Notes under the pieces: model-generated
What the model was told of the DNA's origin: nothing
Database searches by the model: none
Seen by the model: the letters and a program-made list of their open reading frames with translations, nothing else
Position numbers and translations under genes: made by a program
In this document: one piece after another, positions 27,121 to 35,284 of the stretch
Position numbering within the stretch: position 1 is the stretch's first letter
How the letters are laid out: the number at the start of each line of letters is the position of its first letter
Assembly (NCBI RefSeq): GCF_019924045.1
Contig: NZ_JAHXBN010000017.1
Span: forward strand, 62,001-126,000
DNA: 64,000 bases
Reading direction: 5' to 3'
Origin: Dyadobacter fermentans
Lineage (GTDB): Bacteria; Bacteroidota; Bacteroidia; Cytophagales; Spirosomataceae

Positions 27121-28485
27121 TTAAACTGTTTGACTAAAAAGAGTCGTTTGAGGTAAATCGGACCATAGGCGCGCATCGAAAGCCATGCACACATTGCGTA
27201 CGAAAGCCTTGCCTTTCTCGGTGATTCTCAGTCGGAAAGGCTCCACTTCCACCAGCCCGTCGAACTCCATTTCGGAAAGCCTTTCCAGCGCCTGGTATAG
27301 TTCCATGCAAACTTCCGAAGTACTGCCCCAGGAAGTTTCGAAACTGGTCATCAGCCGTAGAATGTGCTTTCTCAGGATCAGGTCTTCGCCGCTCAGCTCG
27401 TGACCGCGGAATACAGGCAGCTCATTGGCAGCAAGCTTTTTGTAATAGTCTTCCACCTTCTTTTCGTTCTGGGCATACCCCCACCACGAGTCGGAAATTG
27501 ACGATGCACCAAGGCCGATCAGCAGTTGGGTCCGGGTGTCGGTATAACCCATGAAATTCCGGTGCAGCCGCTCTTGTGTGGCAGCTTTGTAAAGTTCATC
27601 GGATCGGAGCGCAAAATGGTCCATGCCGATATCCTCGTAGCCGGCCAATTCCAGCGCATTCCGCCCGGTTTCGTAAATCGCAATTTTATGGTCTGCATCG
27701 GGCAAGTCTTTTTCGGTGTAGCTGCGCTGGCCGGGTTTGATCCAGGGTACGTGCGCATAGCTGTAAAATGCGATGCGGTCGGGTTTCAGGCGGATTACAC
27801 GCAGCATAGTCTCCATCATAGAGCAGTTTTTTTGCTGCGGCAGGCCGTATACGATGTCGTAATTAACGGACGTGTAGCCGATTTCGCGCGCTTTCAATGT
27901 GAGGTGTTTGACCTGTTCAAAAGTCTGGTGCCGGTTGATGATAGCCAGTACCACCGGATTAAAATCCTGCACACCAATGCTGATGCGGCGGAATCCTACC
28001 GAATATAAGGCTTCCAGGTGCGCATCGGTGGTATTTCCCGGATGCGCCTCGAAACCGAACCGGGCATCGCTGTGTACGAGCGCGTCGGCAAGCAGGCCAT
28101 TCACCAGCTTCACCAGGTTAGCCGGACTGAAAAATGTAGGTGTGCCCCCGCCCAGGTGCAACTCCCGGATCACCGGTTTTTCTTCTCCGAACAGTTCGCA
28201 GTACATTTTCCATTCCTTCAAAACGGCCTGGATATATTTGCTTTCCACCGCATGATTGATCGTGATGCGCGTGTTGCAGCCGCAATAGGTACAAAGGCTC
28301 TCGCAGAATGGCAGGTGAATGTACAGGCTGATACCTTCTTTCTGGTTCGATACCGAGAATGCATCTTGTACCAGCTCTTTCCATTTGCTGACGGCGGGAG
28401 GTGTTTTCTGCCAGTAAGGAACGGTCGGGTAGCTGGTGTAGCGTGGTCCCGGAATGTTATATTTAAAGAGCAGGTCCTTGTCCAT
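27121..28485 (-). CDS. hemN: Oxygen-independent coproporphyrinogen III oxidase
   Basis: 454 residues, the normal length for HemN. The radical-SAM motif CESLCTYCGC, preceded by LYIHLPF, gives the CxxxCxxC cluster ligands plus the extra cysteine typical of true HemN. LHLGGGTPTFFSP and SIGVQDFNPVV follow, and the C-terminal HemN domain is present. The enzyme converts coproporphyrinogen III to protoporphyrinogen IX without O2, using S-adenosylmethionine, in the cytoplasm. Its place beside the cbb3 oxidase genes fits the heme demand of microaerobic growth. Upstream lie a TGACCAAAGTCA box and a perfect TAGTTTTG -7 element. Confidence 0.96.
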   Translation of the reverse strand: MDKDLLFKYNIPGPRYTSYPTVPYWQKTPPAVSKWKELVQDAFSVSNQKEGISLYIHLPFCESLCTYCGCNTRITINHAVESKYIQAVLKEWKMYCELFGEEKPVIRELHLGGGTPTFFSPANLVKLVNGLLADALVHSDARFGFEAHPGNTTDAHLEALYSVGFRRISIGVQDFNPVVLAIINRHQTFEQVKHLTLKAREIGYTSVNYDIVYGLPQQKNCSMMETMLRVIRLKPDRIAFYSYAHVPWIKPGQRSYTEKDLPDADHKIAIYETGRNALELAGYEDIGMDHFALRSDELYKAATQERLHRNFMGYTDTRTQLLIGLGASSISDSWWGYAQNEKKVEDYYKKLAANELPVFRGHELSGEDLILRKHILRLMTSFETSWGSTSEVCMELYQALERLSEMEFDGLVEVEPFRLRITEKGKAFVRNVCMAFDARLWSDLPQTTLFSQTV

Positions 28486-28514
28486 TGGTCAAAGTTTTGA
28501 TGTAGATCATTGAT

Positions 28515-28557
28515 CAAAACTACCGAGGACCGGAGGGGAAAAACATGACTTTGGTCA
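28515..28557 (-). promoter_or_regulatory. hemN promoter with Crp/Fnr-type activator box
   Basis: Read on the minus strand, TGACCAAAGTCA (28557-28546) is followed after 23 bp by TAGTTTTG (28522-28515), a perfect match to the Bacteroidota -7 consensus TAnnTTTG. Transcription would start near 28508-28510, which puts the box centre about 42 bp upstream, the classic class II activator position. A second FNR-like sequence, TTGAT-GTAG-ATCAT (28497-28510), overlaps the predicted start site and could repress or fine-tune. Confidence 0.72.
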
Positions 28558-28573
28558 TGCGAAAAACAGACTT

Positions 28574-28921
28574 CTAACCAGCTTTTACATAGCTCCAACC
28601 TTCCTGTTGTAATACTACCAGCTCGGCAATGCCGGAGGGGATCACTTCAATGCCTTCTATCAGCTCTGTTGCTTCCACACCGTTGGCGACGAGCATATTG
28701 CGGCAAGCGGCGATGGTAACATACTGATTGAGTAATCCTGTAATATCGTTGGCAAATGTATTTCCTACGGTGCAAAACGGCATGGAAGAACCGTGGCAAA
28801 CAATACGAACATCAACTGTTTCGCCCAAATGCGCAAGCAGGTTGCCGACTTGCCGGATCATACTGCGATGGACTTTGGGATCGTCCGAGGTAAGCTGGAT
28901 AATGGCTTTATAAGTTTTCAT
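28574..28921 (-). CDS. DsrE-family protein
   Basis: 115 residues from ATG 28921; an ATG at 28939 would add six. The DsrE/DsrF-like alpha/beta fold is recognisable: KAIIQLTSDDPKVHRSMIRQ, then VDVRIVCHGSSMPFC and ACRNMLVANGVEATELIEGI, where the cysteine sits where DsrE proteins carry their sulfur-binding residue. Members move sulfane sulfur or occur as small soluble partners in redox clusters. It lies between the SafE-like gene and hemN on the same strand. The role with cbb3 oxidase is unknown. Confidence 0.82.
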   Translation of the reverse strand: MKTYKAIIQLTSDDPKVHRSMIRQVGNLLAHLGETVDVRIVCHGSSMPFCTVGNTFANDITGLLNQYVTIAACRNMLVANGVEATELIEGIEVIPSGIAELVVLQQEGWSYVKAG

Positions 28922-28961
28922 GCCGGCAAGGTAAGTCATCCGGCGCGCCGGTTCAAGCAGT

Positions 28962-29663
28962 TCACCGGCAGATTGTGATTCCGGCGGCAGGTTTCGAATG
29001 GTCGGGGTAGGAGGTCATGACCCCGCGTGCCATGAGCCAGATGCCCGCAATGGCCACCAACAGCGGTGTAAGTTTACGGATGCGCGTCCTCAGTGCGGGT
29101 GTGAATTGTTGTTTTGCCATGCCCAATGCGAGCATCGCTGGCATGGTACCCAGCCCGAACAGCGCCATAAACGCGCCACCGCCCCAGCTACTGCCCGTGG
29201 CGACCGAACTGACCAGCGCCATATACACCATTCCGCAAGGGATGGCGCCGTTGAGCATGCCGAGTAGCAGCATACCCGGTAAATCGGCCTTTTTGAGGTA
29301 GAAGCCCATTTGTTGCTTCAGCCGATTGATTGTTTTTTGCCAGAACAGCGGCATATGCAACCGCTGCTCCAACCCCGCCGCCGGCCAGAGCACGTAAGCC
29401 AGCATAGCTACGCCGACCGCGATGGAGGCATACCGGAGCAGACCCAGCCAAGCGAGCGACGCGCCGAGCGTACCTATGACGATACCGAACATCGCGTACG
29501 TAAGCGCGCGCCCCACATTATACGCCAGCACACCTGCGATCTGGCGCGCCCGCGTGCCCTTGTGCACGGGTAACGCCAATGCGATAGGCCCGCACATGCC
29601 TACGCAATGGAAGCTGCTGATGAGCCCCATCGAAATGGCGAGGTAGGGCATGACGGTGATCAT
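28962..29663 (-). CDS. Sulfite exporter TauE/SafE-like membrane protein of the cbb3 cluster
   Basis: 233 residues with six or so membrane segments. The signature SSFHCVGMCGPIALALP near the N-terminus (HCxGMCG) marks the subgroup found beside ccoGH genes in many bacteria. Those proteins (DUF3463/SafE-like) are thought to act in copper handling or cytochrome assembly rather than sulfite export, though this is not firmly shown. It starts 3 bp after ccoH, so translation is probably coupled. Confidence 0.88.
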   Translation of the reverse strand: MITVMPYLAISMGLISSFHCVGMCGPIALALPVHKGTRARQIAGVLAYNVGRALTYAMFGIVIGTLGASLAWLGLLRYASIAVGVAMLAYVLWPAAGLEQRLHMPLFWQKTINRLKQQMGFYLKKADLPGMLLLGMLNGAIPCGMVYMALVSSVATGSSWGGGAFMALFGLGTMPAMLALGMAKQQFTPALRTRIRKLTPLLVAIAGIWLMARGVMTSYPDHSKPAAGITICR

Positions 29664-29666
29664 CGG

Positions 29667-30119
29667 TTAAAGATTGTTGTGGTCAACTACCACCACGCCC
29701 TCACTCCAGTAGGTTTCGTTTCCGCCCTTCCAGTCAACCTGGATTTTGTAGCGCCCTGCCGGGATCTGCGACAATGCGACGGTTTGTCCGTTGCCGTTCG
29801 AGTCGATTGCGAACTGGCGGTCGTTGCGGTCGTCGGACGGGCAATACATGCGGATCTGGCCCGAAATGCTCGAATCGGCGAAGGTTGCCGGATATCGGAT
29901 TTGCAGAGCATTGTCTTTGATTTGCCAGGATAATGGCTCGGTCAGTTCCGCGGCGCGTTGCAGCTTGTCGATCTTACCCTGGAATTTCAGTTCTTCCTCG
30001 TAGTAATGGTCCGTGACAAGATCGATTTTTTGCCCGGCGCTCATCCCAACCAGCAGTAGTATCATCGATACAAAGCTGATGTAAACCGAAGCGATAAGTG
30101 CTTTCCAATTGACTTTCAT
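29667..30119 (-). CDS. ccoH: CcoH/FixH-like cbb3 oxidase assembly protein
   Basis: 150 residues. An N-terminal membrane anchor (about 8-30; IASVYISFVSMILLLVGMSA) is followed by DLVTDHYYEEELKFQGKIDK, the conserved D-YY/E-L stretch of FixH. A periplasmic beta-sandwich ends in GRYKIQVDWKGG. CcoH is needed for stable cbb3 oxidase assembly and may aid copper delivery to CcoN. The gene lies 26 bp after ccoG and 3 bp before the SafE-like gene. Confidence 0.9.
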   Translation of the reverse strand: MKVNWKALIASVYISFVSMILLLVGMSAGQKIDLVTDHYYEEELKFQGKIDKLQRAAELTEPLSWQIKDNALQIRYPATFADSSISGQIRMYCPSDDRNDRQFAIDSNGNGQTVALSQIPAGRYKIQVDWKGGNETYWSEGVVVVDHNNL

Positions 30120-30145
30120 GGTGATTTATTAAATAGGTTAATACA

Positions 30146-31576
30146 TTATTCTTCCGGCGCGATGAACGTGGTTTCGAAGGCTTCCAACTGCTGGTTGCCC
30201 TGCGAAACCGAGAGTTTTAGTACCGTTTTCCGGCTCTTTAACTCGGATTTTGGGATAATCACAAACACGGTTCCCTCGGACATCCCCGCAGCTTCGAGCG
30301 TCAGATCGGGTGATCCGGCGAAAAGAAGCTTGCCATGCGGGGTGTCGAGGTGGAGGGAGGGTTTGATAACATGGTTCGTTTTATTGAATATCTTGAAAGT
30401 GTACAGGTTGCTGACCGTGCCGTCGTTGTTCTCAATATAACGGCTGCCCGGGGCGCGGAAAAGGGTGGTTTGCGTGTCGGTACGGGTAGCCACTACAAAT
30501 CCCAGTGCCGACCATAGCAGCAGCAGCACCGCGGCATAACCCCACGTCCGCGGGGTGATCACTTTGGCTGTTTTCTTCTCGATCACATTCTCTGAAGTGT
30601 AGCGGATGAGCCCCCTGTCGAATCCCACTTTATCCATAATCGCGTCGCAGGCGTCAATGCAGGCGGTACAGTTCACGCATTCCATTTGGGTGCCGTTCCG
30701 GATGTCTATGCCGGTCGGGCACACGGCCACGCATTGAAAACAACTGATACAATCGCCTTCGGTGCGGTCGGTGCCTTTGTGCAATTTTCCCCTCGGCTCA
30801 CCGCGTTCGTGGTCGTAAGCGACGTTGATGGAGTTTCGGTCGAGCAGCACGCTTTGCAGGCGGCCATATGGGCATACCACTGTGCAGGCCTGCTCGCGCA
30901 GCCACGCGAAGTTCCAGTAGAACACCGCCGTGAAAATGACAATGCCGGAAAACAGGCCGATATGGTCGTCGATAGGCTCGGAAATGATCTTGTAGAGCTC
31001 GTCGGTACCCAGTACATAGGCCAGGAGGAGGTTAGCGATAGCAAAGGAGATGATCAGGAAAATGGTGTATTTCAAACCCTTTTTCAGGATTTTTTCCGAA
31101 GTCCATGATGCTTTATCCAGCAATTTTTGTTTGCCGGCGTCGCCTTCTATGGCATATTCGATTTTGCGGAAGACCATTTCCATAAAAACGGTCTGCGGGC
31201 AAGCCCAACCGCACCACAACCGTCCGAAAACAGTGGTGAACAACACGATAAATACGAAAAACGAAAGCATCGTAAGTCCAAAAAGCCAATAATCCTGCGG
31301 CCCGATAAAGATGCCGAAGAGGATGATTTTCCTTTCAATCACATTCAATAGCACCAGCGGCTGTCCGCCGATACGGATGAACGGGGTGACGAACAGCAAT
31401 GCGATGATCACAATGCTGAACACCACGCGGCGGTTATGCCACTTACCTGCCGGGCGTTGGGGATAAAGCGGACGGCTGTCGGCTTTGATACTTCGGACTT
31501 CGGCTTTCGGCTGTCGGCCGTCAGCTTTCTGTGTTTGCGAGCCCTTATTTGAGTCGTAAGTAGTTGCGTTTTCCAT
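30146..31576 (-). CDS. ccoG: CcoG/FixG cytochrome c oxidase accessory protein (4Fe-4S)
   Basis: 476 residues. Membrane segments near 50-65, 95-115, 160-180, 200-220 and 345-365 surround RLWCGWACPQTVFMEMVFR. Two ferredoxin-type clusters follow (CISCFQCVAVCPTGID and CVNCTACIDACDAIM), then a periplasmic Ig-like tail (FixG_C). CcoG reduces Cu(II) to Cu(I) for the CuB site of cbb3 oxidase. The first ~35 residues are oddly repetitive (KADGRQP-KAEVRSI-KADSRPL, period seven residues) because they are coded by a heptanucleotide array (31476-31531); they may be dispensable. It is 72 bp downstream of the CcoQP gene. Confidence 0.95.
   Translation of the reverse strand: MENATTYDSNKGSQTQKADGRQPKAEVRSIKADSRPLYPQRPAGKWHNRRVVFSIVIIALLFVTPFIRIGGQPLVLLNVIERKIILFGIFIGPQDYWLFGLTMLSFFVFIVLFTTVFGRLWCGWACPQTVFMEMVFRKIEYAIEGDAGKQKLLDKASWTSEKILKKGLKYTIFLIISFAIANLLLAYVLGTDELYKIISEPIDDHIGLFSGIVIFTAVFYWNFAWLREQACTVVCPYGRLQSVLLDRNSINVAYDHERGEPRGKLHKGTDRTEGDCISCFQCVAVCPTGIDIRNGTQMECVNCTACIDACDAIMDKVGFDRGLIRYTSENVIEKKTAKVITPRTWGYAAVLLLLWSALGFVVATRTDTQTTLFRAPGSRYIENNDGTVSNLYTFKIFNKTNHVIKPSLHLDTPHGKLLFAGSPDLTLEAAGMSEGTVFVIIPKSELKSRKTVLKLSVSQGNQQLEAFETTFIAPEE
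31476..31531. repeat. Heptanucleotide array inside the ccoG 5' end
   Basis: Eight consecutive 7-bp units with consensus CTTTCGG/CTGTCGG/ACTTCGG on the plus strand. Since three units equal seven codons, the array encodes a 7-residue periodic peptide at the CcoG N-terminus. The complementary units occur upstream of the start codon (31608-31663). Confidence 0.85.
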
Positions 31577-31607
31577 TGGAAATGTAATTGTTAATGGCTC
31601 ATAACCA

Positions 31608-31663
31608 CCGAAGTTCTATTCGGTAGCCGACTGCCGATTGCCGAAGTCCTATTCAGCAGCCGA
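31608..31663. repeat. Complementary heptanucleotide array across the ccoP stop / ccoG leader
   Basis: Units CCGAAGT, CCGACTG, CCGATTG and CCGAAGT lie in two larger copies of CCGAAGTYCTATTCRGYAGC (31608-31627 and 31641-31660). The ccoP stop codon is inside (31649-31651). Positions 31626-31649 can pair with 31495-31518 over 24 bp with three mismatches, leaving the ccoG start codon (31574-31576) in the loop. Confidence 0.8.
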
Positions 31664-32686
31664 TACCTGGCCGTCGACCGCCGAAGTTCCTTCCAATTCT
31701 CCTTGCGGCTCTTTGGGATTGGCTGGTTTGGTGCCCTTGAGGGACAAGACGAAGCTCGCTACCTTCTGGATGTCTGTAGGAGAGAGTTGTTTCTCCCAAG
31801 AGATCATCCCTTTTTCAGGCACGCCATATTTGATCACTTTAAACACATTGTGAATGCCGCCGCCGTGCAACCAGTACTCATCGGTGAGGTTGGGCCCCAC
31901 GGCACCACCACCTTCCGCCCCGTGGCAGGCGGTACATTTTTCCTGGAAGATTTTCATCCCAGCATCCACGCCGGCCTTGTCGGTCAGCAGCGTGACGGAG
32001 GTTTCGTCCATACTGGCGCCTACTTTTTCCATGTAAGCCTTTTTCTCGGCCTCGGCAGTGGCAATTTCCTTTTCCAGCTCGGCGATCTGGAGGTCGCCCA
32101 GCCCGCTGAAATAATAGGCCGAATAAACCACGGCAATGAAAACGGTGGTGTAGAACAGGAATTGCAGCCAGGGAGGCATCCGGTTGTCGAGCTCCTGGAT
32201 CCCGTCGTAATCGTGACCGTCGATCAGGATATCTTTTTCGTCCTTCAAAGCCACGCTAATGCCTCTGAACTTCTTCCACCAATGCGCGCTGAAAACGTGG
32301 GTAGGCTCCTCGTTGGATGCGTGTGCAGTTTTATTGAGCAGCCTCATGGCCGATGCCAGCAGTACCGCCAGTTGGATCATGATGAAAACCAGGGCGGCAA
32401 GCACCACGCACAGGACCAGGTCGAGCCCGGTGATGGCGCGTACCGGCTCGGCGGTTTCCTGCGCGGAAGCAGGCAATGCGATGCACGCGAGCAAAAGCAG
32501 TGATAGCAAAGTCTTTTTCGTCACGCCGTCGTTCAGCGGAATGCTGCGCATTTTGTCGAGCTTTCTTTTATCAAGGCCCCACACATAAATGAGCAGGCCG
32601 ACGAAGAAAACAAAAAAGATCAGCAGGGATATGAGGGGGTAAATGCCTACGCCCGCTATGGTTTCGAGATAATTCCGGAATTTCAT
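31649..32686 (-). CDS. ccoP: CcoQ-CcoP fusion: cbb3 oxidase c-type cytochrome subunit
   Basis: 345 residues. The first ~50 form a CcoQ-like unit (YPLISLLIFFVFFVGLLIYV, then DKMRSIPLND, matching the CcoQ xxxPLDD end). Then come a signal-like segment (ending ALPASAQ), a membrane anchor and the CcoP N-terminal motif region (DGHDYDGIQELDNRMPPW). A third membrane segment and a coiled linker follow, with a single cytochrome c domain: heme motif CTACH, and MISW as the likely axial methionine. Proteobacterial CcoP has two hemes; one is the norm in Bacteroidota. The C-terminal ~12 residues are coded by the repeat array at 31608-31690. Confidence 0.93.
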   Translation of the reverse strand: MKFRNYLETIAGVGIYPLISLLIFFVFFVGLLIYVWGLDKRKLDKMRSIPLNDGVTKKTLLSLLLLACIALPASAQETAEPVRAITGLDLVLCVVLAALVFIMIQLAVLLASAMRLLNKTAHASNEEPTHVFSAHWWKKFRGISVALKDEKDILIDGHDYDGIQELDNRMPPWLQFLFYTTVFIAVVYSAYYFSGLGDLQIAELEKEIATAEAEKKAYMEKVGASMDETSVTLLTDKAGVDAGMKIFQEKCTACHGAEGGGAVGPNLTDEYWLHGGGIHNVFKVIKYGVPEKGMISWEKQLSPTDIQKVASFVLSLKGTKPANPKEPQGELEGTSAVDGQVSAAE

Positions 32687-32724
32687 ATAGTCCGATGAGT
32701 TGAATGAATGGGTATTCGGGTGTA

Positions 32725-32840
32725 GTCAGGATTTGTCATGTGTGGTCATGTGTGGTTAAGCAGTCCTTGGTTATTCCCTGACAACCCTTGGCAAAACCTG
32801 ACTAAACATGACAAAACCTGACCATACTTGACTTACTGAC
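32725..32840. repeat. Dyad element with 10-bp-periodic GTCA/TGAC units, copy 1
   Basis: On the plus strand GTCA starts at 32725, 32735 and 32745, and GTTA at 32755. A core AGTCCTTGG follows (32762-32770). TGAC or TGGC then starts at 32779, 32789, 32799, 32809, 32819 and 32829, with one more at 32837. The arms 32725-32764 and 32783-32822 pair at 30 of 40 positions. It fills the ccoN-ccoP gap and reaches into the last codons of ccoN. A second copy lies at 46496-46660 with the same core. Confidence 0.85.
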
Positions 32841-34992
32841 CGCTGCCGTTTTGTTTAATATCCGTCCCAAGTCGTTGCATGTACGCAATCAGCGCGATGA
32901 TCTCTTTATTCGCTGCGGTTTTAATGCCGCTTTGTTTAAGTCGCTCCTGGATTTCCTGTTCCTGCTTCACGAGATCTGCATTGGCCTGGTGTTCGTATCC
33001 TTTTTCATAAGGCACACCGAGCGTCTGCATGGCCTTGATCTTCGCTTGAGTTGTGGTCGTATCCAGGTCGTTTTCGAGCAGCCAGCCATAGCGCGGCATA
33101 ATGGAGCCCGGCGACATCGATGTTGGATCTTCCATATGGTTGTAATGCCAGGAGTCGGGGTACTTGCCGCCTACGCGATGCAAATCCGGGCCGGTGCGTT
33201 TGGAGCCCCATTGGTGTGGGTGGTCATATACAAACTCCCCGGATTTGGAGTACTCCCCGAACCGCTCGATCTCGGACCTGAACGGACGGATCATCTGCGT
33301 ATGGCACACGTAGCAGCCCTCGCGGACGTAAATGTCGCGTCCCTGCAATTCCAGCGGCGTGTAGGGTTTCACACTTGCAATGGTAGGTACGTTGGATTCG
33401 ACAAGGAAAGTCGGTATCATTTCGATCATTCCGCCGATGGCGACGGCTATCAGGGAGAATATGGTTAATGCCAGAGGCTTGCGTTCCATTAAGCGGCGGT
33501 GCCAGTATTCGCTCTTTTCGGCATGCCAGATGGCACTCAATGGCATCGCTTTGGCGGTTTCAGTGGCAACGAGCTTGCCTTTCAGGGCGGTCATCCAGAG
33601 GTTGTAGATCATCACTACGAAACCCACGAGATACAAGGAGCCGCCAACGCCGCGGAGGAAATACAGCGGCTTGAGAGCCGTTACGGTTTCAAGGAAGTTG
33701 GGATATTTCAAAAGACCTTCCTGCGTAAACTCTTTCCACATGGAGCTTTGTACCCAACCGGCCCAATACATAGGAATGGTATAGAAAATGATACCCAGCG
33801 TACCGATCCAGAAGTGGAAATTGGCGGCTTTGGTAGAATACAGCGGGCGGTTATAAAGGCGTGGGAAGAGCCAGTAGAGAATACCGAAAGTAAGGAAACC
33901 GTTCCACCCGAGCGCACCCACGTGTACGTGTGCCACGATCCAGTCGGTGTAGTGGGCAATGGCGTTTACGTTTTTCAACGACAGCATCGGGCCTTCGAAA
34001 GTGGCCATACCATAGGCGGTAATCGCTACCACCATGAACTTGAGTACCACATCTTCACGAACCTTGTCCCAGGCACCGCGGAGGGTCATCAGCCCGTTCA
34101 TCATACCACCCCACGACGGCGCGATGAGCATGACAGAGAATACCGTGCCGAGCGTTTGCGCCCATTCGGGCAATGCGGTGTAGAGCAAGTGGTGAGGGCC
34201 CGCCCAGATATACAGGAATATCAGTGCCCAGAAGTGTACGATCGAGAGGCGGTAGGAATAAATAGGCCGGTTGGCAGCTTTCGGCAGGAAGTAGTACATC
34301 AAGCCCAAGTAAGGGGTTGTCAGGAAGAATGCAACCGCATTATGCCCATACCACCATTGTACCAATGCATCCTGCACACCCGCATACACGGAGTAGCTTT
34401 TCATGAAAGAGATCGGGAGCTCTACGCTGTTCACAACGTGCAGCATCGCGACGGTCACAAAAGAGGCGATGTAGAACCATACCGCGGCATAAATGTGCTC
34501 CACGCGCCGGTTAATGGTGGTCATGATGATATTCACCAAGGCAGAAACCCACACTACGGCGATCGCGATGTCGAACGGCCATTCCAGTTCAGCATATTCT
34601 TTGGAAGTGGTAAAACCCATGGGTAGCGAAATGGCTGCACCCAGGATGATAGCCTGCCACGCCCAGAAGTGGAAACGGCTCAGAGCAGGACTCCAGATAG
34701 GCGTCCGCAATACACGCGGGACAGAATAATAGAGCCCGGTAAAAAATCCGTTTCCGACAAATGCGAAAATCACCGCATTGGTATGCAGTGGCCGGATACG
34801 GCTGAATGTCAGGAATGGCAGATCAAAATTCAGGTTCGGGAAAACCAGCTGCAATGCGGCCAGTAAGCCCACGAGCATGCCTATGAGTCCGAACAGGATG
34901 GTGGCGATGGCGAAGTCCCGCACAATGCGGTTGTCGTATTGAAATTCATCCAACTCAACGGAGGCGAGGCCGGGATGGGGAACGTTTGACAT
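32833..34992 (-). CDS. ccoN: Fused CcoN-CcoO cytochrome cbb3 oxidase catalytic subunit
   Basis: 719 residues. The CcoN part (about 1-490) has twelve or so membrane helices and the heme-copper ligands: H in PLHTNAVIFAF for low-spin heme b, WWYGHNAVAFFLT with the CuB histidine, GPHHLLYTALPEW for the two adjacent histidines, and DWIVAHVHVGALGWNG for the heme ligands. After a linker with a membrane helix, the CcoO part (about 520-719) carries the heme c motif CYVCH followed by TQMIRPF, and the axial methionine is likely in GSIMPRYGWL. The complex reduces O2 to water with very high affinity. Fusion of the two subunits is typical of Bacteroidota. Confidence 0.96.
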   Translation of the reverse strand: MSNVPHPGLASVELDEFQYDNRIVRDFAIATILFGLIGMLVGLLAALQLVFPNLNFDLPFLTFSRIRPLHTNAVIFAFVGNGFFTGLYYSVPRVLRTPIWSPALSRFHFWAWQAIILGAAISLPMGFTTSKEYAELEWPFDIAIAVVWVSALVNIIMTTINRRVEHIYAAVWFYIASFVTVAMLHVVNSVELPISFMKSYSVYAGVQDALVQWWYGHNAVAFFLTTPYLGLMYYFLPKAANRPIYSYRLSIVHFWALIFLYIWAGPHHLLYTALPEWAQTLGTVFSVMLIAPSWGGMMNGLMTLRGAWDKVREDVVLKFMVVAITAYGMATFEGPMLSLKNVNAIAHYTDWIVAHVHVGALGWNGFLTFGILYWLFPRLYNRPLYSTKAANFHFWIGTLGIIFYTIPMYWAGWVQSSMWKEFTQEGLLKYPNFLETVTALKPLYFLRGVGGSLYLVGFVVMIYNLWMTALKGKLVATETAKAMPLSAIWHAEKSEYWHRRLMERKPLALTIFSLIAVAIGGMIEMIPTFLVESNVPTIASVKPYTPLELQGRDIYVREGCYVCHTQMIRPFRSEIERFGEYSKSGEFVYDHPHQWGSKRTGPDLHRVGGKYPDSWHYNHMEDPTSMSPGSIMPRYGWLLENDLDTTTTQAKIKAMQTLGVPYEKGYEHQANADLVKQEQEIQERLKQSGIKTAANKEIIALIAYMQRLGTDIKQNGSGQ

Positions 34993-35037
34993 AACTTGGT
35001 GGTGATAAATGGTAAAAATCAGTTCAGGTTCTGGGGA

Positions 35038-35187
35038 TTATGGCTTTTCGGAATCGTCGAGCAGGATGCGTACGGAAGGCGTGTAGTCGTCGTCGTAGTG
35101 GCCCTTCCGTACCGACCAGATGAATGCGCCCAGGAATCCCAGCGCCACCAGCAAACTGGCGATGATCAATAGATACAATGCGCTCAT
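35038..35187 (-). CDS. ccoS: CcoS cbb3 oxidase maturation protein
   Basis: Only 49 residues. One N-terminal membrane helix (LYLLIIASLLVALGFLGAFI) is followed by WSVRKGHYDDDYTPSVRILL, the conserved W-xx-xx-GxxxD...P-xRIL pattern of CcoS, and a short acidic tail. CcoS is needed to insert heme b and CuB into CcoN. It lies 45 bp before ccoN and 71 bp after ccoI on the same strand. An open frame overlaps it in another register, but the CcoS pattern decides. A TGACCAATGTCA box lies 86 bp upstream of its start. Confidence 0.93.
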   Translation of the reverse strand: MSALYLLIIASLLVALGFLGAFIWSVRKGHYDDDYTPSVRILLDDSEKP

Positions 35188-35242
35188 GATGAGGATTGGT
35201 TAGGTGTTTTTGATAGGCCAAAACTACCGGCGCCATGGCTGG

Positions 35243-35284
35243 CAAAGGATGATGATTGCTACGTCCGTTTTATGACATTGGTCA
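35243..35284 (-). promoter_or_regulatory. Predicted ccoS-ccoNO-ccoP promoter with activator box
   Basis: On the minus strand TGACCAATGTCA (35284-35273) is followed after 22 bp by ATCCTTTG (35250-35243), which keeps the TTTG part of the -7 consensus. The spacing equals that at hemN within one base. The box lies inside the 3' end of ccoI, so the oxidase operon could be transcribed from here as well as by read-through. Confidence 0.6.

Noticed and set aside
33499..34626. 375-codon open frame antisense to the CcoN-CcoO gene
   Set aside because: Low-complexity, His/Arg/Glu-rich translation without domains; fully opposite a certain gene. A shadow of codon bias.
35024..35245. 73-codon frame in the ccoS region
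   Set aside because: Another frame of the same strand codes a perfect CcoS (35038-35187); this one has no family pattern.
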